Shown one piece after another: positions 22,860-32,900 of a stretch of 64,000 bases of DNA. Each line of letters begins with the position of its first letter. Position 1 is the stretch's first letter. This stretch comes from Cystobacter fuscus (lineage in GTDB: Bacteria; Myxococcota; Myxococcia; Myxococcales; Myxococcaceae): contig NZ_CP022098.1 of assembly GCF_002305875.1 (NCBI RefSeq), forward strand, positions 8,308,001 to 8,372,000, read 5' to 3'. The translations under genes were made by a program, and so were the position numbers. A model generated the notes under the pieces. That model searched no databases. It was given only the letters and a program-made list of their open reading frames with translations, and had not been told where the DNA came from.

Positions 22860-24839
22860 ATGCCCATCAAGAAACGCATCATTCCTCTATTGCTCACCGG
22901 GTGGATGTCCGCCTGTATCAACGTGCCCGAGATCGAACCTGGCGGGGGAAACCCGCGACCGGACGCGGGGTCAGCGGAGGTTCCGGACTCAGGGACACCG
23001 GTGAGCGACCTGGCGGTGACCATCACGAGTCCCGCGGACACCTTCTACAGCAGCACGTCTGTGACCATCACGGTCGAGGTGCGAGGAGGCGTCGCGGACG
23101 CTGTCCAGATCCTCAAGGACGGCGAGTTGCTGGCCACGCCGACCGCCCCACCGTTTCAGTACACGTGGGACACAACGCTGGACGCCGAGCGGGAGTACAC
23201 GATCACGGCCCGAGCGGTTCGCGCAGGGAAGAGCTTCGTCAGCGCGCCGGTGAAGGTGGTCGTCGACCGAACCAACCTGCAGGTCGCGTCACGGACACCG
23301 GCGCAGGGTTCGACCAACGTGGATTACCGTACGCCATTCCAGGTGGTGTTCACCAAACCGGTGAAGGCGACGACGGTCAACGACACCACGGTGAGCTTCG
23401 CGGTAGCGGGAGTCCAGGCGGAAAAAACGCTCTCGCTGTCGAGCGATGGAAAGACGCTCACGATCAAGCCCAAGGAGCGCCCGACGCTGCCGGCGACCTT
23501 CTCGTTTGGCTTGAGCCGGGGCATCACCGATCTGGCGGGCAATGCGCTGGCCAACCCCATCACCTCGACCAGTTCCCCATGGAGCTTCGAGGTTCCGGAT
23601 TGGTACTCCTTCGGAGGCCCGCTGGAAGCCATCACGGGCACCGACACGAAACTGAAGGACTCCACCATGGTGCTCGACAGGGAAGGCAACCCCATCGTTG
23701 CATGGAGTGAAGAACGGACCCCAGGAAAGAGGTCCTCCATCTTCGTCTATCGTTGGGATGGAAGAGCCTTCGTGCCCATGGGTGAGCCGCTCAACGGCAC
23801 GCCACTCGGATCTGCGTTCAAGGCGTCAATGGCTCTTGGTAGCGATGGAAACCCCATCATCGCATGGGAAGAGTCCGATGGATTCAACGAGAACATCTAC
23901 GTGAAGCGATGGATTGGGAGTTCGTGGCAAACCGTAGGCACTGGGCCCCTATCTGCCGAAAATGATACGCGTTCCAGCCGGGTTCCGACGCCAGCGCACA
24001 ATCCATCGCTCGCGGTGAAGGGCAATCAAATCTATGTGGCATGGGACGAGAGAGACACCGCCAATGTGTCGAACATCTACGTCTGGATGTCGGTCAGTGG
24101 AGGTGGTTTCCTTGGCGTAGGACCCAATATGGGGCGGGTACATGCCGTCCCCAGGGAAACCAGCAGTTCAAAGCCATCCCTCGTCATCGACAGCTACGAC
24201 CAACCTATTGTCGCATTCCAGGAACAAACCCTGGAGCAATACTCTCCCACCAACATCTATGTCATGAAGTACATCAGCACTAACGACAAGTGGGAGTATG
24301 CTGTCCCCCCCTTTCGGGGAGATGAATCCACTGGGTACATCTCAGGAGGACTTAGCGCAACTCCTGGTGGAGAGACTTGGGCAAAGGACTGCTCGTTGAG
24401 CATAGGACCAAACAACATTCTATATTTGGCTTGGTCCGAAGAATCCACTCCAGATGGAGCTAGGGACATACAAGTCTTTCACTCAACGGGCGAACAATCC
24501 TGGGGAAGAATGGGTCCAGCACTAAGTGCATACAACGCGTACACATACGCAAGCTTTCCCAACATAAAAACATCTCCCACAGGGAAAACATTCCTTAGCT
24601 GGCAAGAATTCTCCTGGACCAATGAAGGAAGCAGTCAGAGTTTCATTAGCACCTGGGAACAAAACTCCTGGGCCAGTCTATCAAGCATAGACGGCATCAA
24701 CGTGGGACAGGAAAACAGTCTCCGGTCAACAGTCGCAATCGATCAATCCGAAAGACCAATTATCGCTTGGTTCGAGAGCCTTAACTCAGGAGAGTATTTC
24801 CCAGGAGAATATATTTACATTCGCCGACACAACCACTAA
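22860..24839 (+). CDS. Surface lipoprotein with Ig-like domains and propeller repeats
   Basis: The start at 22860 gives MPIKKRIIPLLLTGWMSAC, a lipoprotein signal with the Cys at 19. Of the 659 residues, about 45-135 form an Ig-like domain (VTITSPADTFYSSTSVTI, then DGELLATP), and about 140-245 a second Ig-like domain of the SbsA type (PAQGSTNVDYRTPFQVVFTKPV). From about 250 to the end there are six or more ~50-residue repeats with the signature 'P-I-V/I-A-W-x-E' (NPIVAWSEE, NPIIAWEES, QIYVAWDER, QPIVAFQEQ, ILYLAWSEE, RPIIAWFES), as in sialidase-like propellers. It is probably exported to the cell surface. GC drops markedly over the last ~600 bases. The ligand is unknown. Confidence 0.75.
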   Translation: MPIKKRIIPLLLTGWMSACINVPEIEPGGGNPRPDAGSAEVPDSGTPVSDLAVTITSPADTFYSSTSVTITVEVRGGVADAVQILKDGELLATPTAPPFQYTWDTTLDAEREYTITARAVRAGKSFVSAPVKVVVDRTNLQVASRTPAQGSTNVDYRTPFQVVFTKPVKATTVNDTTVSFAVAGVQAEKTLSLSSDGKTLTIKPKERPTLPATFSFGLSRGITDLAGNALANPITSTSSPWSFEVPDWYSFGGPLEAITGTDTKLKDSTMVLDREGNPIVAWSEERTPGKRSSIFVYRWDGRAFVPMGEPLNGTPLGSAFKASMALGSDGNPIIAWEESDGFNENIYVKRWIGSSWQTVGTGPLSAENDTRSSRVPTPAHNPSLAVKGNQIYVAWDERDTANVSNIYVWMSVSGGGFLGVGPNMGRVHAVPRETSSSKPSLVIDSYDQPIVAFQEQTLEQYSPTNIYVMKYISTNDKWEYAVPPFRGDESTGYISGGLSATPGGETWAKDCSLSIGPNNILYLAWSEESTPDGARDIQVFHSTGEQSWGRMGPALSAYNAYTYASFPNIKTSPTGKTFLSWQEFSWTNEGSSQSFISTWEQNSWASLSSIDGINVGQENSLRSTVAIDQSERPIIAWFESLNSGEYFPGEYIYIRRHNH

Positions 24840-24864
24840 CCGTTAAAAATTGACGGCAGCAGGC

Positions 24865-25965
24865 TCACCCTTGACGCTTTGGGATCACAAGACCGCGCGA
24901 AAGGCGGCGCAAAACACGCCGCCTTTGCTTATGCTTGTAAACCTTATGCGCATTCTGCCCTTCCTCATTTTTCTGAGCGGTCTCTTCATCCATAATCTGA
25001 AATTCTACAAGAGTAAAAACTGTCCTATTTTTTCTCTCACGAGAATCTTTCTCCGGAGCGGGCAAATACGCATCCATCCGTAGCGGCACGTCCACAATGA
25101 AATTCAGGGCTCGGTACGTGCTGCCAGAAAACACATTGCGCGTTTTCTCTTCTCGTTCTTCATAATCGAGGTCCAAATGAAGATGCTGCGCGTACTGTTG
25201 GAGATGAGGGTTCTCCGCAAGCACAGCCTTGAACGAGACAAGTGTATTTTCAGTCTGTCCAGGAACAACGAAATTAAATGGGAACAGATGCTGGGTTAAG
25301 AAGTAAAGAACAGGAATGATATCTGATTGCGTCCGAGTGATGATTCGAAAACGAGTACGGTCGTAGATCTGCGCAGCAACCGTCTCTCTCTTGGCCAGCA
25401 ATTTGGTAACAAGAGATTCTCGCGTCTTGATGGAATGAGCGAACTCAACAACTGGCAGACCTTTGGTTTGAAGCAACTGAGCTACGCCCAACACCTTGTC
25501 CATTACCAGTCGTGACAACTCCACTTCAGAGCATGCCAATCGATGAAGCAGGTCGCGTCCCTCGATGTGCTGAATAACGTGCATCACCTTGAGGACGATA
25601 CAAGCGATACGCCGATGCCTTGGTAACCCTTTGACGCCAGAGGCAAAGAGGAAGAGGTCGTGAATCTTCTCCGGATTCGCTACAGCGTCAGCTACCCGGT
25701 AGTTGAAGGTTTTTCGGAGGTACTCTACAGCATCCGAGAGCACAACTCGCGCCCACGCCTCGTCTTCAGCCCGAGTCGCATCGAGTTGACAGAGGCGAAG
25801 GAATCGATCGACCTCTTCATGGGCCTGAAAGTGCATTCGCCGCCAGTCAATGACAGAACCACCCCGGAGAATGAGCCGGATGCGCTCAAGTTCACGGAGG
25901 CCCATGTCAGCCACGGCACAAATAGGCAGGTCGGGCAACGACTGTAGGGTAGGTGCGGACTTCAC
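24865..25965 (-). CDS. RelA/SpoT-like nucleotidyltransferase-fold protein (inferred)
   Basis: The 366-residue cytoplasmic protein starts at GTG 25965 with an AAGG site upstream. The first ~170 residues are helical. Residues about 179-245 resemble the synthetase core of RelA/SpoT proteins: IKTRESLVTKLLAKR (compare 'RvKsxxSixeKm'), then IYDRTRFRIITRT (compare 'I.DlxaxRIiv') and a downstream hydrophobic strand. A second basic region ends the protein (QRRRVLRRLSRGL). I believe it belongs to a deltaproteobacterial/myxobacterial conserved family. Whether it makes (p)ppGpp-like nucleotides cannot be told from sequence alone. It is convergent with the lipoprotein gene, and GC is lower than average. 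Confidence 0.6.
   Translation of the reverse strand: MKSAPTLQSLPDLPICAVADMGLRELERIRLILRGGSVIDWRRMHFQAHEEVDRFLRLCQLDATRAEDEAWARVVLSDAVEYLRKTFNYRVADAVANPEKIHDLFLFASGVKGLPRHRRIACIVLKVMHVIQHIEGRDLLHRLACSEVELSRLVMDKVLGVAQLLQTKGLPVVEFAHSIKTRESLVTKLLAKRETVAAQIYDRTRFRIITRTQSDIIPVLYFLTQHLFPFNFVVPGQTENTLVSFKAVLAENPHLQQYAQHLHLDLDYEEREEKTRNVFSGSTYRALNFIVDVPLRMDAYLPAPEKDSRERKNRTVFTLVEFQIMDEETAQKNEEGQNAHKVYKHKQRRRVLRRLSRGLVIPKRQG
24900..24926 (+). terminator. Terminator lying inside the 3' end of the convergent gene
   Basis: A perfect 10-bp stem AAAGGCGGCG / CGCCGCCTTT with loop CAAAACA, followed on the + strand by GCTTATGCTT, would terminate transcription of the lipoprotein gene ending at 24839. It lies within the last 25 codons of the - strand gene, whose basic C terminus (QRRRVLRRL) it encodes. 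Confidence 0.6.
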
Positions 25966-26061
25966 CCTTGAGCTTCTAGCTGAGCCTGCTCACAGAGGGA
26001 AGAGGCTCAGCCAGAAACGGGGGTCATCGAGACCCTTCATCACCGCCACTAGGTACAAAGA

Positions 26062-26550
26062 CTACTTGACAGCGACCTGACGATTATTCCGGTACTCAGT
26101 CTGCTTGACCAGGGTACCATCCGCAGAAAACTCCTTGGCCGTTCCTTCCCGCAGCCCCTCAATGTACTGATCCACCTTCTTGATCTTGCCGTTCTCGTGC
26201 AACTCGACGACTTCGCCGTGGAAGTTGCTGTGCTTGAAGGTGGCAGACCCAGTCTTCCGGCCCTGTTCGTTGTAGAAGGTCCAAAGCCCTGTACGGAAAC
26301 CGTCCTCAGACATGCCTTCGGCCTGCTTGGTCCCGTTGGGATACAAGTAGACCGTGGCCCCATGAGGACTGAAGGCCTTACCATTCGTCTTCACGCAAGC
26401 CACGATGTCGGCGGCTTTGCCGTTCGCGCTGCTGGACTGCACGGTTCCAGTGGGACAATCCAGCTTGATGGACTCCTTGGCGAAAACCGAAGAGCTGCAA
26501 GTCACCGCCGCGAACATTCCGAACGTCCTGATCCAATTCGTCAGCTGCAT
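26062..26550 (-). CDS. Secreted MORN-variant repeat protein
   Basis: The start at ATG 26550 (MQLTNWIRTFGMFAAVTCSSSVFA) follows a strong AAGGAGA site and gives a Sec signal peptide cleaved near residue 24. The 162-residue protein contains four or five ~22-residue MORN-type repeats: GATVYLYPNGTKQAEG, GLWTFYNEQGRKTGS, GEVVELHENGKIKKVDQY, GTAKEFSADGTLVKQTEY. Proteins of this kind are often auto-named 'YwqK family antitoxin', but no toxin gene is adjacent and the signal peptide points to the periplasm or cell surface. The role is unknown. GC is lower than in flanking genes. Confidence 0.75.
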   Translation of the reverse strand: MQLTNWIRTFGMFAAVTCSSSVFAKESIKLDCPTGTVQSSSANGKAADIVACVKTNGKAFSPHGATVYLYPNGTKQAEGMSEDGFRTGLWTFYNEQGRKTGSATFKHSNFHGEVVELHENGKIKKVDQYIEGLREGTAKEFSADGTLVKQTEYRNNRQVAVK

Positions 26551-26663
26551 GCTGTTCTCCTTTTCTTCAATCAACACGGCATTACCGCCGTCAACCAAAC
26601 TGACGCACGAGTCTTGTTGATATTTACTGGTATTTGATCCGGTCGAAAAGCATGTTCCCATGT

Positions 26664-26702
26664 AATAAAAAGCCCCACGCCTACAAGTAGGAGTGGGGCT
26701 CC
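26664..26702 (-). terminator. Rho-independent terminator of the Cys-rich lipoprotein gene
   Basis: On the - strand the stem AGCCCCACTCCTAC / GTAGGCGTGGGGCT (13 of 14 paired, 4-base loop) is followed by TTTTTATT. It lies 43 bases past the stop of the gene ending at 26745. This is the cleanest intrinsic terminator in the window. Confidence 0.9.
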
Positions 26703-26744
26703 ACAACCAACAGAGGGAGAAACTCAGCCCACTAGCCAACAAGG

Positions 26745-27599
26745 CTAACGGCTAATGTTCTCGCACACCGGGTTTCCACCCGTGAAGTAGAAACCAACCT
26801 GGATGGTCTGAGAGTTGGATGGGCGGCAGAGATAGATGTTGAACTCAGCGTCCTTGAGATTGCTGGCAGTCCGATTGTAGCCAGTGTTCGGCACAAGGAG
26901 AGCGTCGTTAACCACATCAAACGGCTGCCCCCCCGTGGTCACGTAGAAGAAACCAGACAGACCAGCGCGGGTAGAGGGCCAGTCAGCATCAGTCCGGTAC
27001 GCACGCACCCGAACAATGAATGCATCCGGAGCGGAGGCCTGGCAGTACGCCGAACCGACCTGGTAGCTGGTTCCCGCCACGGAGTAGATGACCGGACCGT
27101 TGCTCGAAGCAGCGCTCCAGTTCGGACGGTTCTTCGAGAAGTTCTCGCAGGTCGCCGCAGCCTCCGGCGCAGCCGTGCAGGTACCGCCGCTGCAGAACTG
27201 ACCATAAGCGCAGGAGCTCTGGCCCGAACCCGTGCAGGTAGCTCCCGGCGGGGTGGTCGTCCCAGTCGACTTGCACACGCGGTAGGTCTTGTCGCACGAC
27301 AGGGTCGAGGCGTCCGTCACGCGCTCGTCCGTCTGGCACAGCGCATCCGTGGAGCACTTGCAGATCTTCTGCGTATTCGAAGAGCTGATCGCCTCGCACG
27401 TCTTCGAGGAATCCGGACAATCATTCGTGTCCGTACAGGTCTGCACACAGACCTTGGCCGTCGGGTGGCAGATCTCGTTGCCCTCCGCGCTGCAGTCAGT
27501 ATCCGCAGTGCACGACAGATCCTCACGACCACCACCCGGGCAAGCCGTCAACGCCAGGCCCAGCGCGGCAATCATCAACGTCATCTTCCGAAGCTGCAT
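26745..27599 (-). CDS. Cysteine-rich lipoprotein
   Basis: The ATG at 27599 is preceded by AGGAGG. MQLRKMTLMIAALGLALTAC is a lipoprotein signal with Cys20. Residues about 28-155 of the 284 hold many closely spaced cysteines in EGF- or Dickkopf-like units ('CxxDxDCxxxGNExC', 'CTDTNDCPDSSKTC', 'GQFCSGGTC'), a style very common in myxobacterial secreted proteins. The C-terminal ~120 residues form a beta-rich domain (VIYSVAGTSYQVGSAYC ... TIQVGFYFTGG). It is likely anchored in the outer membrane. The gene is monocistronic, with its own ribosome site and terminator. Confidence 0.78.
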   Translation of the reverse strand: MQLRKMTLMIAALGLALTACPGGGREDLSCTADTDCSAEGNEICHPTAKVCVQTCTDTNDCPDSSKTCEAISSSNTQKICKCSTDALCQTDERVTDASTLSCDKTYRVCKSTGTTTPPGATCTGSGQSSCAYGQFCSGGTCTAAPEAAATCENFSKNRPNWSAASSNGPVIYSVAGTSYQVGSAYCQASAPDAFIVRVRAYRTDADWPSTRAGLSGFFYVTTGGQPFDVVNDALLVPNTGYNRTASNLKDAEFNIYLCRPSNSQTIQVGFYFTGGNPVCENISR

Positions 27600-27774
27600 T
27601 CTCGGCTTCCTCCTGAAGGGATACGTCACATGAAGGCGGGCAGCCGGCCACTCAAGGCCCCCCTTCTTCCTGCAGCGCGCGGCTTTAGTCCCGTCGCTCC
27701 AGGCCTGTCAACGAGTGTCGACAGACCCTCTCGACGCATCCTCCCAAAGGAAGATTCACTCCCCATGAGATGAA

Positions 27775-27808
27775 CAGTCACCCTGTAGTCTTGTCCGCTG
27801 GGTGACTG
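27775..27808 (-). terminator. Stem-loop after gltJ
   Basis: CAGTCACCC and GGGTGACTG form a perfect 9-bp stem with a 16-base loop, 19 bases past the gltJ stop, followed on the - strand by TTCATC. It probably ends the gliding transcript. Confidence 0.6.
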
Positions 27809-27826
27809 TCCTCTCCTACCTTGGGG

Positions 27827-29818
27827 TCAGAACGTAAACGGAAAGTCGATGGGATCTCCCTGCACTTTGTGCTTCGGGAAGTTCCACCCCTTGATCAGCC
27901 CGGAGATGCAGGTCGCCATGTAGGTCGAGCGGAACTCCCCCGTCTGGCAGGACACATTCGTCGTCTTGCCCGACGTCTGGATGGTCCAGCGCATCACCAG
28001 CTTGCCGCTCAGACCCGGGTCCTTCTTCTTCTGCTCGTTCACGCACTTCACGATGGCGGGCTTGTTGTTCACGACCACCTGCATGATGTCCGCTTGTCCG
28101 AGCTTCTGGGGAATGGATCCACCGCCACCAGGCTCCGGAGGCACGTAGACCGTACGGCCCGCAGGCGCCGAGCCCTTTCCACTGGCCGGCTTCGTTCCGA
28201 ACAACTCATCGAACTCGTCATCGCCTCCCCCGCCACTGCTCTTGGGCGGCGGGCTGCTACGCGCCACGGGCTCCTCGTCCTCGCTCTCGCGCTGCGTACG
28301 GCCCGTCGAAGGCCGCTTGGTCCCTCCACGCGCAGGCGGATCCACCCGGGCAACCTGCTGCGGCGGAGTCTGCGCTGGCACCGCGGCGGGAGGCGGCGGC
28401 GTCGCCGCGGGCGGAGTCGCCGTCGGCACGGCCGCCGGTGTCCCCGCCGCAGCCACCGCGGGAGCAGTCGCTGGAGCCGTCGCGGGCGCAGTGGGAGCCG
28501 CCGCCGGAGCCGTTGCCGCGGGATTCTGCGCCACCGCGGCCGTCGGCGGCGGAGGCATGGGCACTTCCGCGGCCTTCGTCGGAGGCGGTGTCACCGGAGC
28601 CTGCGCCACGGGCTGGGGCGCCGGAGCCACTGGCGGCGGCACGGACGGCCGGGACGCCATGAAGAAACCAACGCCACCCGCCAGCAACAGCGCTCCGACG
28701 ACTCCGCCAATCACCATCCCCATCTTGCCGCCCTGCTTGGGCGCCGCCGGGGGCGGATAGCCCGGATAGGCAGGGGGTGGCGCATAGGCCGGAGGAGGCG
28801 CGTACTGCTGCGGCATCGGCTGCGCGTAATGCGGCGCCGGTTGGGCGTAGGCCGGCGCCACGGGCGCGGGGGCCTCGGGCAACAGCGGGCTTGGCGCCGG
28901 CACGGCCGCAGGCGGCGGCACATCCAGCAGCCCGGACGCCGCGGGCTTCGCCTTCTCCTCCGCCACGGAACTCTTGGCCGCAGGCTTCGACAGCGCCTCG
29001 TTCTCCTCCTTCACCAGCGAGGCGAGCACACTCGCCGCCGATGGCTTCCAACCCGACTCCTGCGCGGACGGAGCCACGGGCGCGGGCGTTTCTGCCCGGC
29101 TCGCCTTGGAGGCGCCTCCCGCGCTGAACGCGGACTCCACCGGACCCGACGACACCGGCGACGACGACACCACCGGCGCGGGCTCCACGATCACCGGCCG
29201 GGTCGGACGCGGCGCCAGCACCGACGCCAGCTCCGTGGCCTCGGAGAGCGGAATCCAGTCGCTGAAGCCCGCACGCCAGCACAGGCTGTCCGGACCGACC
29301 TCACCCTTCTCCCAATGATCCTTCACCTTCTCCATCGACAGCGGGCCCACCTGCTTCTCGTCGATGGCGACGAACCACTCGTGCGAGGCCGCGGCCTTGG
29401 CGCTCCCCGCCTCGGCCTCCGCCAGCTTGCGCATCGCGTCGCTCGCGTCCGAAACCGCCGCGTCCTCCACCAGGGCCGGACCCTCTCCCGCCGGCACCTT
29501 GTGCGAGCCGGAGTTGAGCACCTGATCGAACACGGCGCCGATCTCATCGTCCTCGACCCCCCCGAAGATTCCTCCCTCGGGAGGCGTGCCCAGGGACGCG
29601 GGAACGCCAAAACCGTCCGTACTCGACTGACCCTGGGACGCGGCCGCACCGCCCGCAGCCTCACTACCCGTCCCATCCTCCTTCACCGGCGCGGAGCCGG
29701 CTGGGCGGACGACAATGTTATGGCCGCACTTCTTGCAACGAACCTTGACGCCCTTGGCGCCAACCTTGTCGTCGCTGATCATGTATTGCGCGCGGCAGCT
29801 ATCGCAAACGAAACGCAT
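27827..29818 (-). CDS. gltJ: Gliding motility protein GltJ (AgmX): zinc ribbon, GYF, TM, TonB-like C terminus
   Basis: The 663-residue protein links the cytoplasmic and periplasmic parts of the Glt/Agl focal-adhesion machine. The ATG at 29818 is preferred (GGGGA upstream) over a TTG 12 bases earlier. Domains are a zinc ribbon (C5, C8, C28, C31: FVCDSC and RCKKCG), an acidic linker, a GYF domain (about 146-198: EWFVAIDEKQVGPLSMEKV), a Pro/Ala-rich region, one membrane helix (about 364-388: MGMVIGGVVGALLLAGGVGFF), a second Pro/Ala-rich periplasmic stretch, and an AgmX/PglI-type C-terminal domain (about 575-663). In M. xanthus the zinc ribbon and GYF modules contact MglA and AglZ. The order matches that protein exactly. 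It follows gltI after a hairpin. Confidence 0.92.
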   Translation of the reverse strand: MRFVCDSCRAQYMISDDKVGAKGVKVRCKKCGHNIVVRPAGSAPVKEDGTGSEAAGGAAASQGQSSTDGFGVPASLGTPPEGGIFGGVEDDEIGAVFDQVLNSGSHKVPAGEGPALVEDAAVSDASDAMRKLAEAEAGSAKAAASHEWFVAIDEKQVGPLSMEKVKDHWEKGEVGPDSLCWRAGFSDWIPLSEATELASVLAPRPTRPVIVEPAPVVSSSPVSSGPVESAFSAGGASKASRAETPAPVAPSAQESGWKPSAASVLASLVKEENEALSKPAAKSSVAEEKAKPAASGLLDVPPPAAVPAPSPLLPEAPAPVAPAYAQPAPHYAQPMPQQYAPPPAYAPPPAYPGYPPPAAPKQGGKMGMVIGGVVGALLLAGGVGFFMASRPSVPPPVAPAPQPVAQAPVTPPPTKAAEVPMPPPPTAAVAQNPAATAPAAAPTAPATAPATAPAVAAAGTPAAVPTATPPAATPPPPAAVPAQTPPQQVARVDPPARGGTKRPSTGRTQRESEDEEPVARSSPPPKSSGGGGDDEFDELFGTKPASGKGSAPAGRTVYVPPEPGGGGSIPQKLGQADIMQVVVNNKPAIVKCVNEQKKKDPGLSGKLVMRWTIQTSGKTTNVSCQTGEFRSTYMATCISGLIKGWNFPKHKVQGDPIDFPFTF

Positions 29819-29927
29819 CGTTCCCCGCAAGTCTCAGGAATAACGGGAGAAAACCCGTCGGAATCGTAGAGGTCGCTTCCGGGGGGGTCAAGGACGCCGC
29901 TCTAGCCCGCCCGGTTGCTTCTTCAAC

Positions 29928-29954
29928 GCGTGAACCCCTCTCCAGGGTTCACGC
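29928..29954 (-). terminator. Perfect hairpin between gltI and gltJ
   Basis: GCGTGAACCC and GGGTTCACGC form a 10-bp perfect stem with a 7-base loop, 17 bases after the gltI stop in the 152-base gltI-gltJ gap. The - strand continues GTTGAAGAAGC, so it is not a canonical U-tract terminator. It may be an attenuator, an RNA end-stabiliser or a Rho-related site that separates the 12-kb gltI message from gltJ. Confidence 0.6.
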
Positions 29955-29970
29955 GCCCTTCATCGTGCGG

Positions 29971-32900
29971 CTACTTCTTTACCTGCACCTCCACGTCCGT
30001 ACCTATCGCGACACGCAACTCGCGAAGTTCGTCGGACGTGGCGAACAGCAGGAGATCCTGGAGCTTCGCCTTCGGAGAAACCCGGAAGGCCGACCCGGTC
30101 TCCTCCAGCACCATGCGCTTGACGGGCTCGCACTCGCCCGCGGCCAGCAGGCCCGCGCGCACCGCCGTCAGCTCCACGCCCTCGAGGTACTGGCGCACAT
30201 CCGCCGGCGTCGCCACCGGGACGTAGACGCGCGCCACCTTGGCCAGTGCCGCGCGGCCCTGCTCGCTGACGCTCTTCTCCAGCACCCGGCGCTCCGCGTC
30301 CACCGCGCGCGGATCCACCGTGAAGCGCAGGTTGGGCACCACCAGGCTGAGCGCGGCTTGCACCACGGCCTCGAGCCGCTCGGGCGCCAGCCGCTGGCTC
30401 AACGCCAGCTCCGGACGCACCAGCGCGAACGCCCGGCCGAGCATGTAGTACGCCTCCTTCTGCCCCTGCTCCGCGAAGAAGCGCCCACCCGCGCGAATAC
30501 AGGCCGGGTGCGTCTGGAGCACTTCCACGTTGAGGCGCGGATCCGGCGCCGGCTCGTTGGAGCGCTTGGCCATGTTCTCGCGCCGGGCCACCAGGTGCGG
30601 CGAGTACAACTCCACCGCGTCCATCCCGAACAGGCGCGCCACGTACCGGTAGTGCTGCACGTGGTACTCCTGTGAACTGGCCAGGTCGATGCGGTGCCTC
30701 TTGGGCACGATCTGGTAGTTCTGGAACGGCACCGCGTACAGGTGGCCGAGCTGCTCGAAGAGCAGGCCCATGAGCTCGGTGAAGGGCCCCTTGAGCCGGG
30801 GGTGCAGCAGGTGCGAGGACCACATGCGGTCCGGCAGCGGCCTCTGGGCCACCTCCTTGAGCTTGGCGTAGGGCCCGAGCTTGGAGAGGATCTCCTTCTC
30901 GTCGTCTCCCGCCTCGCCCAGCAGCCCCGCCACCGCCTGCGCCGCCCGCCACGCACCGTCATAGTCACGGCGCAACGCGCACAGGCGCACCAGTTGCGAG
31001 CACACCTTGCGCGCATCCCGCGTGTTCGGCAGGGCCCGGCGCAGCGCCGCGATGGCCTCGTCCTCCTTGCCCGGAGAGGCCGCGGCCAGCTCGGCGTAGA
31101 TCTCCTGCACGGACGCGTCGTCCGGCAGGCCCTTGGCGACGAGCCCGTAGGCCGCCACCGCGTTCTCCGGGCTCTTCAACACCTGGCGGTAGAGGTCACC
31201 GAGTGCCCGCCACAGGCCCATGCGCGCCCCGTGCGTGTCGGGCGTCTTCGGCATGCGCCCGATCATCTTCACGTAGTTCTCCTCCAGCGCCCTCCACTGG
31301 CTCGCGCCTCCCAGCATCGCCTCGAGGGCACTGAAGGCCTCGACGAAGCGATGATCCAGATCCAACGCCGTGTTGAAGGCCTGGGCCGCGCCGTCCACGT
31401 CGCGCAGTTCGTCCCGGCGCAGCTCGCCGAGCGCGAACCACACCCGCTTGGCCTTGTTCGGCTCGGAACTCAACGCGGGCAGCCGCAACATCCGCTCCAG
31501 CATGTCCGCGGCCTTCTGGCCCTGGCGCGTCTCGCGCAGCAGCACGTACAGCGCGTCCAGCACCTCCAGCGACTCCGGCATGAGCTTGAGCGCGCCGGTG
31601 TACGCGTCGATCGCCTGGTAGGGATCCTTCAACTTCTCGCGCGCGAGCTGGCCCAGTTCCAGGAAGATCCGAGCCTTGCCCTCCCCTTCCAGCACCTGCG
31701 CGAGTTGCTGGCGCAGGTCCGCCGCCCGCTCCCAGCGCTGCGACGCGTCCATCAGCGCCACCAGCGCACGCAACGAGGCCTCGTGGCTGGAGTCCACCGC
31801 CAGCGCCTTCTCGAAGTGGTTCTGCGCGCGGTCCACCTGGTTCAGCTTCGCGTGGATGTCTCCCAGCTGCCAGTAGACCTCCACCACCTCCATGTCCGTG
31901 AGCTCCTCGCGGTGGTGGATGAGGATGGTCTGGAAGATGCGCAGCGCGTCCTCGTAGCGCTGCGCGTGCTGCACCAACAGGTGGCCGTAGCCCTCGAGCA
32001 CCGGCAGGTACGTGGCGTCGAGATCATAGGCCTTCTTGTAGGAGTCGAGCGCCTTGTCGCGGTTGCCCAGCTTGTCCGCCACGTAGCCCAGGCGGTAGAG
32101 CTGCCGGCACAACTCCGCGGCCAGTCCCGAGTCCTTCTCCGCGATGGCCCGCTCCGCCATCTTGCGCACCACGATGTCGAGCATGCGCTCGCAGCGCACC
32201 CAGTCCTCGCGCGCGCTGTAGACGTCCGACAACGGACGCGCCGCCTCCAGACTGTCCGGCGCGTAGCGCAGCGTCTCCTCGAAGTAGTGCGTGGCCGTGT
32301 CCGGGTCGCCCTTGGTCTCGGCGTTGTAGCGCGCCACCTCGAGCAGCGCGCGCGCCTTGGCCTCGGGATCCTCGGTCTGCTGCGCCTCCTGGAGCAGGGT
32401 CTGCTCGTAGCCGCCCCAGTCCTTCTCCTGCTCCTGGATGCCCTTGAGGGCGCGGATGCTCGCCAGGTGGCCCGGGTCGATCGCGAGGGCGCTCTGGTAG
32501 CTCGCCCGCGCACTGCCCGTGTCCATCAGCATGTCCTCGTGCATCCGGCCCATTCGGTAGTACAGCTCCACCGCCTCGGGCGTACGGCCCGCCAGCTGCG
32601 CCTCCTGCTGCAACACTTCCAGCGCGTAGGGCCAGTTGCCGCTGCGCTCGTACAGGTTGCCGAGCGCATGCAGCGCGGGCCGGCACATCGGATCCATGCT
32701 CAGCGCGTGGTGGTACGTGTTCACCGCCCGGTCCACCTGCTTGAGCTGCTGGTGGTAGACGTTGCCCACTTCCACGTAGATCTCCGCCTGCTCCTGCGTC
32801 GACGTGGCCAGCTGCAACTGCCGCTCGTAGGCGACGATCAGGTCCTCCCACCGCGCCTGCGTCCTGCGCAGGCGGATGAGGGACTTGATCGCCTGCATGT

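Noticed and set aside
26062-26550. YwqK-type antitoxin of a toxin-antitoxin pair
   Set aside because: The protein has a signal peptide and MORN-type repeats, and no toxin gene is adjacent. The antitoxin name is an annotation habit.
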